DNA of 64,000 bases from Desulfosporosinus youngiae DSM 17734 (GTDB lineage: Bacteria > Bacillota > Desulfitobacteriia > Desulfitobacteriales > Desulfitobacteriaceae). A program made the position numbers and the translations under genes. The notes under the pieces were generated by a model. The model was given only the letters and a program-made list of their open reading frames with translations. It was not told where the DNA came from and ran no database searches. How positions within the stretch are numbered: the stretch's first letter is position 1; each line of letters opens with the position of its first letter. The stretch covers positions 186,001 through 250,000 of the forward strand of contig NZ_CM001441.1 of the NCBI RefSeq assembly GCF_000244895.1. Direction: 5' to 3'. Shown here piece after piece: positions 54,075-63,443 of this stretch.

Positions 54075-54563
54075 TTGAAAATTAAAGTAGGAATTGGTTA
54101 TGATGTACATGCGCTGGTGGCGGAACGGTCGTTGATTCTTGGAGGAGTAAAAATTCCGCATGAACGTGGTTTACTAGGGCATTCGGATGCGGATGTGCTA
54201 GTTCATGCGATTATGGACGCGCTTTTAGGTGCTTTGGCTTTAGGGGATATCGGAGGGCATTTTCCGGATCATGATCCAAGATATCGCGGTATTTCAAGTC
54301 TTTCTTTATTGAAGCATATCATGGGACTCATCGAATCAAAAGGGTATCGCGTAGGGAATTTGGATAGCGTTATTATGGCAGAACGTCCAAAGCTTGCTCC
54401 ATTTATTGCAAAAATGCGTTCAAATCTTTCGCAGGCTATGAATGTGAAAGAGTCATGTGTATCAGTAAAAGCGACAACAACAGAGCGGCTGGGGTTTGTG
54501 GGAAGAGAAGAAGGCATTGGTGCTCAGGCGATTGTTAGCTTAAAAAGGTTGGAGGATGAATGA
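54075..54563 (+). CDS. ispF: 2-C-methyl-D-erythritol 2,4-cyclodiphosphate synthase
   Basis: This 162-residue (from TTG 54075) enzyme has the metal-binding D-x-H in GIGYDVHAL, HSDADVLVHAIMDALLGALALGDIGGHFPD, and SVKATTTERLGFVGREEGI. It forms the cyclodiphosphate after ispD and ispE. The start is uncertain: TTG 54075 gives family length but the AGGGGGG run is almost adjacent; GTG 54045 would overlap ispD by 11 bp and add 10 residues; ATT 54081 has better spacing. Confidence 0.93.
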   Translation: MKIKVGIGYDVHALVAERSLILGGVKIPHERGLLGHSDADVLVHAIMDALLGALALGDIGGHFPDHDPRYRGISSLSLLKHIMGLIESKGYRVGNLDSVIMAERPKLAPFIAKMRSNLSQAMNVKESCVSVKATTTERLGFVGREEGIGAQAIVSLKRLEDE

Positions 54564-56026
54564 TGGAAATTCGTGTTCGATTTGCACCCAGTCCTACAGG
54601 TCCGCTTCACATCGGAGGGGCAAGATCGGCTTTGTTTAATTATTTATGGGCCCGCAAAAATAAGGGGACGTTTATTGTCCGGAGCGAAGACACTGACTTA
54701 GAACGTTCCAGCAGAGAATCCGAACATAATATTTTGGAAGCCCTTCGGTGGCTGAATATTCAATGGAATGAGGGCATCGAGGTTGGTGGGGAGAATGGGC
54801 CTTATCGACAGACAGATCGCTTAGGGCTTTACGAGGAGTATACCGAGAAGCTAATTACCGGCGGACATGCTTACTATTGTTACTGTTCGGAGGAAGAACT
54901 AGAACAAGAAAGAGAGGCTCTGCTTGCCAAAGGGGAAACACCGCGGTATTTAGGGAAGTGCCGTCACTTGACTCGAGAACAACGGTTAGCTTACGAACGT
55001 GAAGGTCGAAGGCCCGTAGTGCGTTTCCGTGTACCGGAAGGACAGGCAATCCATATTTCCGATCGAGTTCGTGGAGATGTTGTGTTCGAAAGTGATGGGA
55101 TTGGGGATTACGTTATAGTGAAATCGGATGGGATTCCCACCTATAATTTTGCGGTTGTCATCGATGATATTTCCATGTCAATTACTCATGTGATCCGGGG
55201 GGAAGAACATTTATCGAACACTCCCCGTCAAGTTCTGATCTATCAAGCTCTGGGGGCTCCGGTGCCTGAATTTGCGCATATTTCTCTTATTCTTAATACA
55301 GAAGGAGGAAAGATGAGTAAACGGGATGGGGATACTGCAGTCATCGACTATCAGAAGAAAGGGTATCTCCCGGAAGCCATTGTTAACTTTATTGCTCTTC
55401 TTGGCTGGTCGCCATCAGGTGAAGAAGAGTTTTATACTTTAGATGAATTGGCAGATGCCTTTTCTTTAGACCGGGTTTCCAAAAGTCCTGCGGTATTTGA
55501 TCGACATAAATTGGATTATATTAACACACATTACATTAAGAAATCTTCTGCAGAACGGTTAGTAGAACTGGCGTTACCTCATCTGGAGGAATTGAGCATT
55601 CGTCAAGCTGGGGAGCGGTCGGACGAGCAACAACAATGGCTAATTAGCTTTATCAAGGCCATCTCAGAGAAAATATCTTATATGGCTGAGGTGAAGGACT
55701 ACGTCCATTATTTTCATGGTAATGTTCCGCTTGAGCCGGAAGGAGAAGCCCTGGAGGTGCTGAAGGGAGAACAGGTGCCAGGGGTTTTGGCATTATTTAA
55801 GGAGAAAGTACAGGGCGCAGAGATTCTTTCTGGTGAAACTGTGAAAGCCCTTTTAAAACAAATGACGAAGGAACTAAAGCTCGGAGGCAAATTTGTATAC
55901 ATGCCGGTTCGAGTGGCCTTGACTGGGCAGATGCATGGACCGGAGCTTTATGATATTATCCCGCTGTTGGGGCTTGAGAATGTTTTAGGGCGGATTGCGG
56001 TTACGGAAGCCCGTTATTTACGTTAG
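54563..56026 (+). CDS. gltX: Glutamyl-tRNA synthetase
   Basis: This 487-residue class I synthetase charges tRNA-Glu (and possibly tRNA-Gln for later amidation). HIGH is PSPTGPLHIGGARSALF and KMSKS is GGKMSKRDGDTA. A Cys-x-Cys...Cys zinc-like site occurs at YYCYCSEEE...GKCRH. The second ATG (54563) is preferred over 54560, being 6 bases after GGAGGA; either way it overlaps the ispF stop. Confidence 0.96.
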   Translation: MEIRVRFAPSPTGPLHIGGARSALFNYLWARKNKGTFIVRSEDTDLERSSRESEHNILEALRWLNIQWNEGIEVGGENGPYRQTDRLGLYEEYTEKLITGGHAYYCYCSEEELEQEREALLAKGETPRYLGKCRHLTREQRLAYEREGRRPVVRFRVPEGQAIHISDRVRGDVVFESDGIGDYVIVKSDGIPTYNFAVVIDDISMSITHVIRGEEHLSNTPRQVLIYQALGAPVPEFAHISLILNTEGGKMSKRDGDTAVIDYQKKGYLPEAIVNFIALLGWSPSGEEEFYTLDELADAFSLDRVSKSPAVFDRHKLDYINTHYIKKSSAERLVELALPHLEELSIRQAGERSDEQQQWLISFIKAISEKISYMAEVKDYVHYFHGNVPLEPEGEALEVLKGEQVPGVLALFKEKVQGAEILSGETVKALLKQMTKELKLGGKFVYMPVRVALTGQMHGPELYDIIPLLGLENVLGRIAVTEARYLR

Positions 56027-56050
56027 TCTAAAATGATGCGAACGAGCTGA

Positions 56051-56079
56051 TTGACAGGGATTCATGGCTACCCTATAAT
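56051..56079 (+). promoter_or_regulatory. Consensus promoter of the cysE-cysS T-box transcript
   Basis: Perfect TTGACA (56051-56056), 17 bp, perfect TATAAT (56074-56079). Confidence 0.9.
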
Positions 56080-56085
56080 AAAGAA

Positions 56086-56353
56086 ATACTATTGTTTTCC
56101 CATACGAAAAAACGTAATATAATCTAAGGCGATGATGAGAAAGAGTACAAAGAGGGTTTGCGACCAGCGAAAATGGGATAGTGGAAGCCATTTGCAAGGA
56201 GTTTTTGGAAGTGCGTCTCGGAGTTGATTGGAAGAATTCAGAAGTATTCCAATCCGTATTGACTGCGTTAAAGTTTTAAGCTGGAACGGTATAGCCGTTC
56301 AAACAGAGTGGGACCGCGGAACTTTTCGTCTCTGGACGATAGTTCCGCTTTTT
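56086..56353 (+). promoter_or_regulatory. T-box leader, cysteine specifier
   Basis: The leader between gltX and cysE carries a Stem I entry GATGATGAGAAAGAGTAC, the specifier region GGAAGTGCGTCTC with TGC (Cys codon) at 56212-56214, and the T-box core AGTGGGACCGCGG (56307-56319). It ends in a terminator GCGGAACTTTTCGTC / GACGATAGTTCCGC plus T5 (56316-56353). Uncharged tRNA-Cys should favour antitermination and expression of cysE and cysS. Confidence 0.9.
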
Positions 56354-56418
56354 GTTGCTTAAAGTTTGTTTAATAATATAACTATAAAACGTCTGAAGTG
56401 AGAAAGGGTGAAGCTAAG

Positions 56419-57165
56419 ATGTTCGGACAGATGAAGCGTGATATCCAAGTTATTTTCGAACGAGATCCTGCAGCAAAAAGTATCTGGGAGGTCATATTCT
56501 GTTATCCGGGATTTCATGCAGTGATTTTTCATCGTATGGCTCATTGGTTGTACCTTCATGATCTAGTCCTCTTACCGCGCATGATCTCTCAGCTCTCACG
56601 CTTTCTGACGGGGATTGAAATTCATCCGGGTGCGAAGATTGGGCAAGGTCTTTTCATTGACCATGGTACAGGTGTAGTCATTGGTGAGACTACGGAGGTC
56701 GGAGACAATGTTACCCTATACCAAGGGGTTACCTTAGGCGGAACAGGCAAAGAAAAGGGCAAGAGGCATCCGACCATTGGGAACAATGTGGTTATTGGGG
56801 CAGGGGCAAGAGTATTAGGTTCATTTAAAGTTGGGGATAATGTAAAAATAGGGGCAGGGTCAGTTGTTAATAAGCCTGTCCCTAGTGACACGACGGTGGT
56901 AGGCGTGCCAGGGCGGATTGTGCTTCATCATGGTGTGCCGATTAAAGATCCTGATTTGAGACACGATGACCTTCCGGATCCGGTGAACGAAATGTTAAAA
57001 TGTCTAATGCAGCGTGTGGAATATTTGGAAGAACGATTAAAGGAAGAGGAGAGTCGATACAATGTCTTTGAAATTATTCAACACCATGACACGTCAAAAA
57101 GAAGAGTTTCACCCAAGAGAGAACGGGAAAGTTGCGATGTACGTATGCGGTCCGACGACTTATAA
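56419..57165 (+). CDS. cysE: Serine O-acetyltransferase
   Basis: This 248-residue left-handed beta-helix acetyltransferase has [57 protein letters not shown] with the catalytic His/Asp, followed by hexapeptide repeats. It makes O-acetylserine for cysteine synthesis. ATG 56419 is chosen after AAAGGGTG; GTG 56398 is upstream of that. The last 35 residues are read from the start of cysS in another frame (104-bp overlap), giving an unusual basic tail ([13 protein letters not shown]). Confidence 0.94.
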   Translation: MFGQMKRDIQVIFERDPAAKSIWEVIFCYPGFHAVIFHRMAHWLYLHDLVLLPRMISQLSRFLTGIEIHPGAKIGQGLFIDHGTGVVIGETTEVGDNVTLYQGVTLGGTGKEKGKRHPTIGNNVVIGAGARVLGSFKVGDNVKIGAGSVVNKPVPSDTTVVGVPGRIVLHHGVPIKDPDLRHDDLPDPVNEMLKCLMQRVEYLEERLKEEESRYNVFEIIQHHDTSKRRVSPKRERESCDVRMRSDDL

Positions 57166-58495
57166 TTACTTTCACGCAGGAAATGCTCGAATGTTTGTTG
57201 TTTTTGATATGATTCGGCGTTATTTTATCTATAAAGGACTTGATGTCCGATACGTTCAAAATTTTACGGATGTCGATGACAAAATCATTCAACGAGGGCA
57301 TGTTGAAGGGATGGACCCTTTGGCTTTAGGTCAAAAATACATCGAGGAATATTTTAAAGACGCCAAAGCCTTAAACTTATTACCAGCGACGATTCATCCG
57401 AAGGCTACGGAGCATATTCCTGAAATGATTGAGATTATTCAAGGTCTTATCGACTCGGGATTAGGGTATGAGGTAGAGGGGGATGTTTACTTTGCGGTGG
57501 ACAGGTTTCCTGATTACGGGAAATTATCCGGCAGAACCCTTGAAGATATGAAGGCCGGAGCAAGGGTGGAAGTGGATGAGCGCAAACGACATCCTATGGA
57601 CTTTGCGCTCTGGAAAAAAGCTAAGCCCGGAGAACCAGCTTGGCAGAGTCCCTGGGGTGAGGGGCGTCCGGGCTGGCATATTGAGTGTACGGCTATGTCG
57701 CTGAAATATTTGGGAGCGGGATTTGATATTCATGGTGGAGGAGAAGACCTCGCGTTCCCTCACCATGAAAATGAGATAGCTCAAACAGAAGGATACCTGA
57801 AAGGGCGGACGTTTGCTCATTATTGGATGCACAATGCGTTTCTAACCATTAATCAAGAAAAGATGTCTAAATCCTTGGGGAACTTTTTTACAATTCGTGA
57901 ATTGCTGGTAAATAGCCCAGGTGAAGTTATTCGTTTTTATTTGCTTGGAACTCATTATCGCAGTCCTTTGGATTTTAATGATCAGAATTTGATTATGGCC
58001 CAAAAGGGATTAGAAAGGCTGCAGACAAGTGTCCGTTTGGCTCAGGAGGCATTAGAAAGAAGCGAGTCCTCTCAAAACGGGCAAAGGGGCACGGAGTTAT
58101 TTAAGGCGTCTAAAGAAGCACGTGAAGCCTTTGAAAGGGCTATGGATGACGATTTTAATTCGGCATTAGCTTATGCCGCACTTTTCGAACTAGCTAAAAC
58201 CATGAATGGTTATGTTCAAGAGAATCCGCTGTCTTCTGAAGGGTTGGCCGAAGCCCAAAGGACTTTAGTAGAGCTTGGAGATGTTTTAGGCTTTGACCTG
58301 CTTCATCCGGCTCAAGTTCACGTTGAAAATGACGAAATACTGAATCAGGTTATGGAAGTTGTCTTGCAGATTCGTTCCAAATCACGTCAGAAAAAAGATT
58401 GGGAAATGGCAGACTTTATCCGAGATATGCTTAAAGAGAAAGGGATTATTATCGAGGATACTCCGCAAGGCGCAAGGTGGCAAATAAAAAAGTAA
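57062..58495 (+). CDS. cysS: Cysteinyl-tRNA synthetase
   Basis: This 477-residue class I synthetase has the HIGH-like FHAGNARMF preceded by zinc ligand Cys in [20 protein letters not shown] and [14 protein letters not shown] (zinc Cys/His), and KMSKSLGNF. It charges tRNA-Cys. GAGGAGAG precedes ATG 57062 within cysE. Control by the cysteine T-box upstream fits its product. Confidence 0.97.
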   Translation: MSLKLFNTMTRQKEEFHPRENGKVAMYVCGPTTYNYFHAGNARMFVVFDMIRRYFIYKGLDVRYVQNFTDVDDKIIQRGHVEGMDPLALGQKYIEEYFKDAKALNLLPATIHPKATEHIPEMIEIIQGLIDSGLGYEVEGDVYFAVDRFPDYGKLSGRTLEDMKAGARVEVDERKRHPMDFALWKKAKPGEPAWQSPWGEGRPGWHIECTAMSLKYLGAGFDIHGGGEDLAFPHHENEIAQTEGYLKGRTFAHYWMHNAFLTINQEKMSKSLGNFFTIRELLVNSPGEVIRFYLLGTHYRSPLDFNDQNLIMAQKGLERLQTSVRLAQEALERSESSQNGQRGTELFKASKEAREAFERAMDDDFNSALAYAALFELAKTMNGYVQENPLSSEGLAEAQRTLVELGDVLGFDLLHPAQVHVENDEILNQVMEVVLQIRSKSRQKKDWEMADFIRDMLKEKGIIIEDTPQGARWQIKK

Positions 58496-58505
58496 AGGTG
58501 ACCAT

Positions 58506-58907
58506 ATGCGAAATTGGCAGGAAATGAATGCCTTAACCCTGGCGTATTTGGGCGATGCTGTGTATGAGCTGTGGGTTCGTACGCATCTGCTTGAACTGGG
58601 ACATGAGAAGGTTAAAGAACTCCATAAACAAGCGGTTAGCTATGTTCGGGCCAGTACCCAAGCCCAGGTTTTACATGCGCTTTTACCAGAGCTTGATGAG
58701 ACTGAGCAACAGATTGTCATGCGCGGGCGGAATACTAAGGGGGGGCATCCAAAAAATATTGATGTTGTGACATACCGACATGCGACAGGGTTTGAGAGTC
58801 TAGTGGGTTATTGGCAATTAAGTGGACAAACGGATCGCATGAAGTGGGCGTTCGATAAAGTGGATGAAATGCTATTACATGAAGGATCGAATCGCCTAAG
58901 TGACTAA
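58506..58907 (+). CDS. mrnC: Mini-ribonuclease III
   Basis: This 133-residue RNase III catalytic domain lacks a double-stranded RNA-binding domain. LAYLGDAVYELWVR holds the catalytic Asp, and RGRNTKGGHPKN and YRHATGFESLVGYW are typical of Mini-III, which matures 23S rRNA. It lies 10 bp after cysS, the usual order in Bacillota. AAAGGTGA precedes ATG 58506. Confidence 0.94.
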   Translation: MRNWQEMNALTLAYLGDAVYELWVRTHLLELGHEKVKELHKQAVSYVRASTQAQVLHALLPELDETEQQIVMRGRNTKGGHPKNIDVVTYRHATGFESLVGYWQLSGQTDRMKWAFDKVDEMLLHEGSNRLSD

Positions 58908-58952
58908 ATAATAGGGGCTAAGAGGGGAAAATTGGAAAAGGGAGTTTTTGTA

Positions 58953-59630
58953 ATGAGAGTGGAACTTATTCAGCACACGCCGGATCCGGAAAAGGTAGTG
59001 GCTGCAGCTGCGCGTCTATGCTATTCACCGGACTCAGTGCCGGATTTGTGCGAGCGATTAGATGATAAGAAGGTTGCAAGCTTCGTTCAAAAACTTCGGG
59101 AGATGGGCCATCTTTCCCCCTTTGAACATGTGAGTTTTCAGTTTTCGATCGATGGTGTTTCAAGGGCTTTGTCCCATCAACTTGTCCGTCACCGAATTGC
59201 AAGCTATTCTCAGCGTTCTCAGCGCTATGTCAAAGAGGAAGGGTTCGAGTTTGTCATCCCGCCAAGTATTATGCGGAACCAGGAGACATTAGAGAGGTTT
59301 GAAACGATTATGGCTCGCTTGCAGGATGCCTATAAGGAACTTTTAGATTGTGTGCCGGCAGAGGATGCTCGTTATGTCTTGCCAAATGCCTGTACAACCT
59401 CTTTGATGGCGACGTTTAATGCTCGGTCATTATTAAATTTCTTTGAACATCGTACCTGCTTTAGAGCACAGTGGGAGATTAGATATTTAGCTGAGAAAAT
59501 GTTGGAATTAGTACGGGACGTAGCTCCTAATCTATTCATTGGCGCGGGTCCAACCTGTATAACTCAGGGAGTCTGCCGTCAAGGTGGCTATAGTTGCGGA
59601 AGATTGAAAACCCTCGGAGGAAAGAAGTGA
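58953..59630 (+). CDS. thyX: FAD-dependent thymidylate synthase
   Basis: This 225-residue ThyX contains the signature RHRxxSxxxxSxR (residues within RHRIASYSQRSQRY) and the FAD/dUMP-binding HLSPFEHVSF and NFFEHRTCFRAQWEIR. It methylates dUMP using methylenetetrahydrofolate and reduced flavin. ATG 58953 follows AAAAGGGAG by 8 bases; TTG 58932 is less likely. The stop overlaps the rlmB start. Confidence 0.96.
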   Translation: MRVELIQHTPDPEKVVAAAARLCYSPDSVPDLCERLDDKKVASFVQKLREMGHLSPFEHVSFQFSIDGVSRALSHQLVRHRIASYSQRSQRYVKEEGFEFVIPPSIMRNQETLERFETIMARLQDAYKELLDCVPAEDARYVLPNACTTSLMATFNARSLLNFFEHRTCFRAQWEIRYLAEKMLELVRDVAPNLFIGAGPTCITQGVCRQGGYSCGRLKTLGGKK

Positions 59631-60379
59631 ACTACTTGAACGATGAAATGGTCTATGGAAAAAATCCGGTTTTGGAGCTTCTGAAAAGCGGAAAGCCGGT
59701 TAATAAAGTTCTTCTTATCTCGGAAGGACAAGGGGTTCGAAATCAAGAGATCATTTTGCTATTGCATGCACGAAACATACCCTACCAATTTGTGGATCGT
59801 CAAACTCTTGACCGCTTAACTAATCGCGAGCGACACCAGGGAATGCTTGCTTATGTTGCAGCGAGGGAATATGCTAGTATAGAGGATATTCTTGCCTTAG
59901 CTGAGGAGCGGCAGGAGGCCCTCTTTATTTTGATGCTGGATGAGATTGAAGACCCCCATAACTTAGGTGCCTTATTGAGGACTGTAGACGCTGTTGGAGC
60001 CCATGGGGTCATTATCCCTAAAAGGCGAAGTGTAGCGCTGACAGGGACAGTAGTCAAAACGTCAGCGGGGGCTGCTGAGCATGTGCTGGTTGCGCGAGTA
60101 AGTAATTTGGTTCAAACTTTAAAGGAGCTGAAGAATAAAGGGTGTTGGGTATCTGGGGCGGAAGCAGGAGGAAAAAATGCTTTTGAAGCAGATCTCACTG
60201 GCTCACGGGTCATCGTAATTGGCAGTGAAGGAAAAGGAATCAGTCGTTTACTCAGAGAGAATTGTGACGAGATTGTAAGTTTGCCAATGAAGGGGAAGGT
60301 AACGTCCTTAAACGCAAGTGTAGCAGGATCGGTCATGCTTTATGAAGTTCTCAGACAGAGAACGATGCATGACATGTGA
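59627..60379 (+). CDS. rlmB: 23S rRNA (guanosine-2'-O-)-methyltransferase RlmB/TrmH family
   Basis: This 250-residue SPOUT methyltransferase has an N-terminal substrate-binding domain (VYGKNPVLELLKSG) and a C-terminal knot with LDEIEDPHNLGALLRTVDAVG, VIGSEGKGISRLL and VSLPMKGKVTSLNASVAGSVMLYE. It methylates a ribose in 23S rRNA. GTG 59627 lies 6 bases after GGAGG and overlaps the thyX stop. Confidence 0.93.
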   Translation: MNYLNDEMVYGKNPVLELLKSGKPVNKVLLISEGQGVRNQEIILLLHARNIPYQFVDRQTLDRLTNRERHQGMLAYVAAREYASIEDILALAEERQEALFILMLDEIEDPHNLGALLRTVDAVGAHGVIIPKRRSVALTGTVVKTSAGAAEHVLVARVSNLVQTLKELKNKGCWVSGAEAGGKNAFEADLTGSRVIVIGSEGKGISRLLRENCDEIVSLPMKGKVTSLNASVAGSVMLYEVLRQRTMHDM

Positions 60380-60573
60380 TGAGCGATTGATAGGCAGTAG
60401 ATCATGCGATAATACGAAAGTGCACTGTCTTGATAACGTTAGCATTCAAACAACTCATCTTGGACTTGTCTAAAAACTCTGTTTTTGGACAGCTCTAGGA
60501 CTCGAACTTCGCATATAGAGCATAGAACATCGCAATTGCCTCGCGTAAGCGACAGAACAACCAAAACTTCGCC

Positions 60574-60603
60574 TTGACGCTTTTCTTTAGGGTCGAGTAT
60601 AAT
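60574..60603 (+). promoter_or_regulatory. sigH promoter
   Basis: TTGACG (60574-60579), 18 bp, TATAAT (60598-60603). The gap 60380-60675 otherwise shows no convincing gene on either strand. Confidence 0.75.
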
Positions 60604-60675
60604 GAGGATGTTCTCGTGGACGAGGGCTAGCCGAGATTGCGTCTTCTTCGTGACGACATTGTAGGGGGGATCAAC

Positions 60676-61326
60676 TTGACTCTTCAAGCCCAACCAGAAC
60701 TACCAGAGTGCGAAATCATCGACGTTATCGTGGATGAAGAGGTGGTTGAGCTTGCCAAGGAAGGCGACGCTGCAGCACTGGAGTATTTAATCAACAAATA
60801 TAAAAACTTTGTTAGAGCTAAAGCACGTTCATACTTTCTTATTGGCGCTGATCGTGAAGATATTATCCAGGAGGGCATGATTGGACTCTATAAGGCAATT
60901 CGAGATTTTCGTGGAGACAAACTCTCTTCCTTTAGAGCATTTGCTGAATTGTGTATTACACGTCAGATTATCACAGCGATTAAAACTGCCACTAGACAGA
61001 AACACATTCCGCTAAACTCATATGTTTCTTTGAATAAGCCTATTTATGATGAAGACTCTGATAGAACACTTCTTGATGTAATATCAGGAACCCGAATAAC
61101 GGATCCAGAGGAACTAATCATTTGCCGGGAAGAATTTGACGATATCGAAGAAAAAATGGGTGAAATTCTTAGTTCCTTAGAATGGAAAGTGCTAATGTCC
61201 TATCTAGAAGGGAAGTCTTACCAGGAAATTGCCATAGACTTGAGAAGACATGTGAAATCTATCGATAACGCGTTGCAACGAGTTAAAAGAAAACTTGAAC
61301 GATATCTCGAACGACGGGATGGATAA
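60676..61326 (+). CDS. sigH: RNA polymerase sigma-H factor
   Basis: This 216-residue sigma-70-family factor has region 2 (ALEYLINKYKNFVRAKARSYFLIGADREDIIQEGMIGLYKAIRDF) and region 4 (LSSLEWKVLMSYLEGKSYQEIAIDLRRHVKSIDNALQRVKRKL). In Bacillota SigH drives entry into sporulation and transition-state genes. TTG 60676 is the start, about 6 bases after AGGGGGGA; the frame extends upstream to 60637 but only across that site. Position before tRNAs and rpmG-secE-nusG matches Bacillus. Confidence 0.95.
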   Translation: MTLQAQPELPECEIIDVIVDEEVVELAKEGDAAALEYLINKYKNFVRAKARSYFLIGADREDIIQEGMIGLYKAIRDFRGDKLSSFRAFAELCITRQIITAIKTATRQKHIPLNSYVSLNKPIYDEDSDRTLLDVISGTRITDPEELIICREEFDDIEEKMGEILSSLEWKVLMSYLEGKSYQEIAIDLRRHVKSIDNALQRVKRKLERYLERRDG

Positions 61327-61355
61327 TTTTACATAGAATTCTTTTATGAAAAGGC

Positions 61356-61384
61356 TTGCATTTTAAAAAAAGAAGTGGTAAACT
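61356..61384 (+). promoter_or_regulatory. Promoter of the tRNA genes
   Basis: TTGCAT (61356-61361), 17 bp, TAAACT (61379-61384), 42 bp before tRNA-Thr. Confidence 0.6.
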
Positions 61385-61426
61385 ACGTAAGTGCCTCAGG
61401 GAAATGAGTATAGCACACGAGAATAA

Positions 61427-61502
61427 GCCGACGTAGCTCAATTGGCAGAGCAGCTGATTTGTAATCAGCAGGTTGCGGGTTCGAGTCCCATCGTCGGCTC
61501 CA
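61427..61502 (+). tRNA. tRNA-Thr (anticodon TGT)
   Basis: 76 bases with 7-bp acceptor stem GCCGACG/CGTCGGC, D-arm GCTC...GAGC, anticodon stem GCTGA/TCAGC with loop TTTGTAA, T-arm GCGGGTTCGAGTCCCATC region and an encoded CCA. Confidence 0.96.
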
Positions 61503-61622
61503 TTTTACTAACGATCGCAGAATTAGTTCTAAAACTAAATGTTTGGGCGTTGCATGGTATACCTCGAATTAGCAGGTGGATAAGTGCTTGGCCGATCATT
61601 AGGACAACTGAACAAATGACAT

Positions 61623-61697
<75 letters not shown>

Positions 61698-61707
61698 AGT
61701 AAGATTA

Positions 61708-61728
61708 GACAGCTCTGCTGTCTTTTTT
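61708..61728 (+). terminator. Terminator after tRNA genes
   Basis: GACAGC pairs with GCTGTC around TCT, followed by T6. Confidence 0.88.
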
Positions 61729-61800
61729 ATTAAACTGATGAATAATATTGATTTCGGATGGGATCTCTTCTTGCCCTGCGTGAGCTGCAGCGCGTAGTGC

Positions 61801-61833
61801 AACTTGGCTGTCGCTTTCAGCGTCAGCCAAGTT
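61801..61833. repeat. Inverted repeat upstream of rpmG promoter
   Basis: AACTTGGCTG / CAGCCAAGTT enclosing CGCT/AGCG, a near-continuous 15-bp stem with one T-T mismatch and a 3-base loop, followed by TTTCT. It may be a second terminator insulating the ribosomal cluster. Confidence 0.6.
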
Positions 61834-61852
61834 TTCTATCAAGAGGTTTTTC

Positions 61853-61881
61853 TTGACAGTGAAATTATCTTGTGATAAAGT
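61853..61881 (+). promoter_or_regulatory. rpmG promoter
   Basis: TTGACA (61853-61858), 17 bp, TAAAGT (61876-61881) with an extended TGA before it. Confidence 0.7.
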
Positions 61882-61936
61882 ATTTTGAGTAATGGAAAAA
61901 TACGGCGTCCTACCGTTGGCCGGGAGGTGTTCATGA

Positions 61937-62086
61937 ATGCGTGTTGGCATTATTTTAGCGTGTACGGAGTGTAAGCACCGTAACTACGCAACGATGAAGA
62001 ATAAAAAAAATAACCCAGATCGCTTGGAAACTCAAAAGTTTTGCAAGTTCTGCAAGAGCCACACTCTGCATAAGGAAACAAAGTAA
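61937..62086 (+). CDS. rpmG: 50S ribosomal protein L33
   Basis: This 49-residue zinc-type L33 begins [24 protein letters not shown] and has a second pair CKFC; all four zinc cysteines are present. It is in the usual place before secE. GGGAGGTG (61922-61929) sets ATG 61937; an out-of-frame ATG lies at 61933. Directly after the stop comes an uninterrupted T run of about 14 bases. Confidence 0.95.
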   Translation: MRVGIILACTECKHRNYATMKNKKNNPDRLETQKFCKFCKSHTLHKETK

Positions 62087-62174
62087 TTTTTTTTTTTTTT
62101 GTAAAGGTTTAGACGTACGCCAGGGGGCGTTGTCACAGAGTCGATAAAGTGGATGTCTGTAAGGATGTGAAGTG

Positions 62175-62396
62175 ATGGGCGAGTTGAAAAAACCGGCCAA
62201 TACTCAGCGGCAGAAAGAAAAGGCGATGGAGTATTTTCGCGGGGTTTTGGGCGAACTCAAAAAAGTCCATTGGCCAACCCGGAGACAGTTGCTGGCCTAC
62301 ACAGGAGTTGTGTTCGTTGCAGTGGCGATTGTATCCATTCTGATGTGGATCGTTGATAGCGGTTTAAGCATGGCCTTGACCAAGCTACTGCCCTAA
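62175..62396 (+). CDS. secE: Protein translocase subunit SecE
   Basis: This 73-residue SecE has an amphipathic N-terminal helix (YFRGVLGELKKVHWPTRRQLLAYTGVV) and one C-terminal membrane helix, the short single-span form. It is part of the SecYEG channel. ATG 62175 follows AAGGAT by 8 bases; GTG 62172 is also in frame. nusG follows. Confidence 0.95.
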   Translation: MGELKKPANTQRQKEKAMEYFRGVLGELKKVHWPTRRQLLAYTGVVFVAVAIVSILMWIVDSGLSMALTKLLP

Positions 62397-62438
62397 CATA
62401 TGACTTTCAATGGCAGTGTCTGAGGAGGTCCCTGAGAA

Positions 62439-62966
62439 ATGGCAAAAGATTGGTTTGTAATTCATACCTATTCTGGCTATGAGAACAAAGTAAAGATGAA
62501 CCTCGAAAAACGTGTCGAATCCATGAATATGGAAGAGAAGATTTTTCGGGTGCTTGTTCCCATGGAAGACGAAATTGAGTTCAAAAACGGAAAACAAAAA
62601 ATTACCAAGCGCAAGGTCTATCCAGGTTATGTGCTCGTTGAAATGGAAATGACGGATAATTCATGGTATGTTGTGCGCAATACACCTGGAGTAACTGGGT
62701 TTGTTGGCACTGGTACTAAGCCCATTCCGTTACTCGACGACGAAGTTGTCACGATCCTGAAACAAATGGGATTGGACGAAATACAAACTCGAATTGATTT
62801 TGAGATAAATCAAAGCGTACAAGTAATTGCCGGTCCTTTCAAGGATTTCGTTGGAGTTGTCCGGGAAATACTAGCCGATAAAGGCAAGTTACGGGTCGAG
62901 GTATCCATGTTTGGAAGAGAGACTCCCGTTGAACTTGAGTTCGCACAGGTTCAAAAACTAGATTGA
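62439..62966 (+). CDS. nusG: Transcription termination/antitermination factor NusG
   Basis: This 175-residue protein has an NGN domain (WFVIHTYSGYENKVKMNLEKRVES...YPGYVLVEMEMTDNSWYVVRNTPGVTGFVG) and a C-terminal KOW motif (VIAGPFKDFVGVVREI). It links RNA polymerase with ribosome or Rho. GAGGAGGT precedes ATG 62439. Confidence 0.97.
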   Translation: MAKDWFVIHTYSGYENKVKMNLEKRVESMNMEEKIFRVLVPMEDEIEFKNGKQKITKRKVYPGYVLVEMEMTDNSWYVVRNTPGVTGFVGTGTKPIPLLDDEVVTILKQMGLDEIQTRIDFEINQSVQVIAGPFKDFVGVVREILADKGKLRVEVSMFGRETPVELEFAQVQKLD

Positions 62967-63001
62967 TAAAAGGTTTATCTTAATAAGGAGGTGTAATGAC
63001 A

Positions 63002-63430
63002 ATGGCAAAGAAAGTAATTGGCTTGGTAAAATTAGCGATCAATGCAGGGAAGGCAACACCGGCACCTCCGGTTGGTCCGGCTCTGGGTCAGCACGGGGTT
63101 AATATTATGGGTTTTTGCAAAGAGTACAATGAGCGTACAAAGGATCAAGCAGGGCTGATCATTCCGGTTGAGATCACTGTTTATGAAGATCGTTCATTTA
63201 CCTTTATCACCAAAACTCCACCGGCAGCAGTGCTGCTCAAGAAAGCTGCCAATATTAATTCGGGATCATCTGAACCGAATCGTAAGAAGGTTGCGGCTGT
63301 TCCTAAATCAAAGATTCGCGAAATCGCAGATACCAAGATGAAGGACCTAAATGCAGCGAGCATCGAAGCAGCAATGCGTATGATCGAAGGAACTGCGCGG
63401 AGTATGGGAATCGACGTCGTCGAGGGTTAA
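63002..63430 (+). CDS. rplK: 50S ribosomal protein L11
   Basis: This 142-residue L11 begins [43 protein letters not shown], with the C-terminal rRNA-binding domain ending [20 protein letters not shown] 63002 is preferred over 62996, since GGAGGTG lies 8 bases before it. It is co-transcribed with rplA. Confidence 0.97.
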   Translation: MAKKVIGLVKLAINAGKATPAPPVGPALGQHGVNIMGFCKEYNERTKDQAGLIIPVEITVYEDRSFTFITKTPPAAVLLKKAANINSGSSEPNRKKVAAVPKSKIREIADTKMKDLNAASIEAAMRMIEGTARSMGIDVVEG

Positions 63431-63443
63431 GAAACAAAATTTT

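Noticed and set aside
60439-60693. 84-codon minus-strand frame upstream of sigH
   Set aside because: It overlaps the sigH promoter and start, has no ribosome site and no recognisable motif.
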